The notes under the pieces: model-generated
Seen by the model: the letters and a program-made list of their open reading frames with translations, nothing else
Told to the model about the DNA's origin: nothing
Databases searched by the model: none
Part shown: one piece after another, positions 63,972 to 64,000 of the stretch
Position numbering within the stretch: the stretch's first letter is position 1
How the letters are laid out: each line of letters begins with the position of its first letter
Source: Arthrobacter sp. B3I9
GTDB taxonomy: Bacteria > Actinomycetota > Actinomycetes > Actinomycetales > Micrococcaceae
DNA: 64,000 nt
Direction: 5' to 3'
Assembly: GCF_030816935.1 (NCBI RefSeq)
Contig: NZ_JAUSYO010000001.1
Span: forward strand, 2,604,001-2,668,000
Program-made: the position numbers and the translations under genes

Positions 63972-64000
63972 ATGAGTCACCCCACACCCCCCGGCTACGG
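63972..64000 (+). CDS. Start of a gene cut by the window edge
   Basis: ATG 63972 follows AAGGGAGAAGCC, a good ribosome site, and opens MSHPTPPGY. Only nine codons are visible, so no function can be given. It is divergent from the transporter-P450 operon and probably shares its regulation. Confidence 0.6.

Overview
The window is high-GC DNA from an actinobacterium, most likely an Arthrobacter-type member of the Micrococcaceae. Supporting this are GTG and TTG starts behind strong AAGGAG/GGAGG ribosome sites, a mycothiol-type maleylpyruvate isomerase, a SAM-IV riboswitch (an actinobacterial class), and IclR-, PadR- and TetR-controlled catabolic modules. Wide poorly coding stretches, broken genes, transposase, integrase and excisionase remnants, and repeated fragments suggest a genomic island or large plasmid. 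I see no replication or conjugation genes, no rRNA or intact tRNA, and no CRISPR array.

Left part (1-8.5 kb): the end of a DAO-type flavin oxidase, an IclR regulator, a quinone-reductase-like MDR enzyme, a DHFR-like protein and a small membrane-anchored protein. A decayed block follows: an amidase tail, a frameshifted Bcr/CflA-type exporter, a SAM-IV riboswitch, a doubly frameshifted AmiS/UreI-like channel and a frameshifted SfnB/DszC-like flavin monooxygenase. The riboswitch and monooxygenase together suggest a lost organosulfur-scavenging operon.

Accessory part (9-29 kb): enzymes that look secreted but lack signal peptides. These are a lipase-like hydrolase, glycine-rich proteins, an animal-type haem peroxidase, and a copper glyoxal/galactose oxidase with an N-terminal repeat array. 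The most striking locus is a three-gene operon (21.1 to 18.5 kb). It encodes an astacin metalloprotease whose C-terminus carries eight 10-residue Lys/Asp/Thr repeats, an MvdC/MvdD-type ATP-grasp ligase starting immediately after its stop codon, and a YbaY-like protein. I read it as a candidate graspetide system in which the precursor is itself a protease. Downstream are lanthionine-synthetase-like and adenylate kinase remnants, a 1182-residue ClpN-macro-KAP NTPase, and excisionase and integrase remnants.

Middle part (29-52 kb): a VOC protein; a cytochrome P450 with a fused ferredoxin-ferredoxin reductase; PadR, UbiB-like kinase and epoxide-hydrolase genes; an MFS exporter; an immunity-like protein; small membrane proteins; a second lipase-like paralogue; an IS481 remnant; a subtilase next to a small propeptide-like protein; and an OmpA-domain protein with an N-terminal motif of the kind found in contractile-injection-system effectors. 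Related 115-bp repeats lie at 28.5 and 51.8 kb.

Right part (52-64 kb): a compact, intact aromatic catabolic region. 3-Hydroxybenzoate is imported and hydroxylated to gentisate by one continuous MFS-hydroxylase polypeptide. Gentisate 1,2-dioxygenase, mycothiol-type maleylpyruvate isomerase and fumarylpyruvate hydrolase then yield fumarate and pyruvate. An IclR regulator and two matching ATTCTG-N5-CAGAA palindromes probably control this. A convergent P450-ferredoxin-reductase-TetR operon with a DHA2 exporter probably feeds or protects the pathway.
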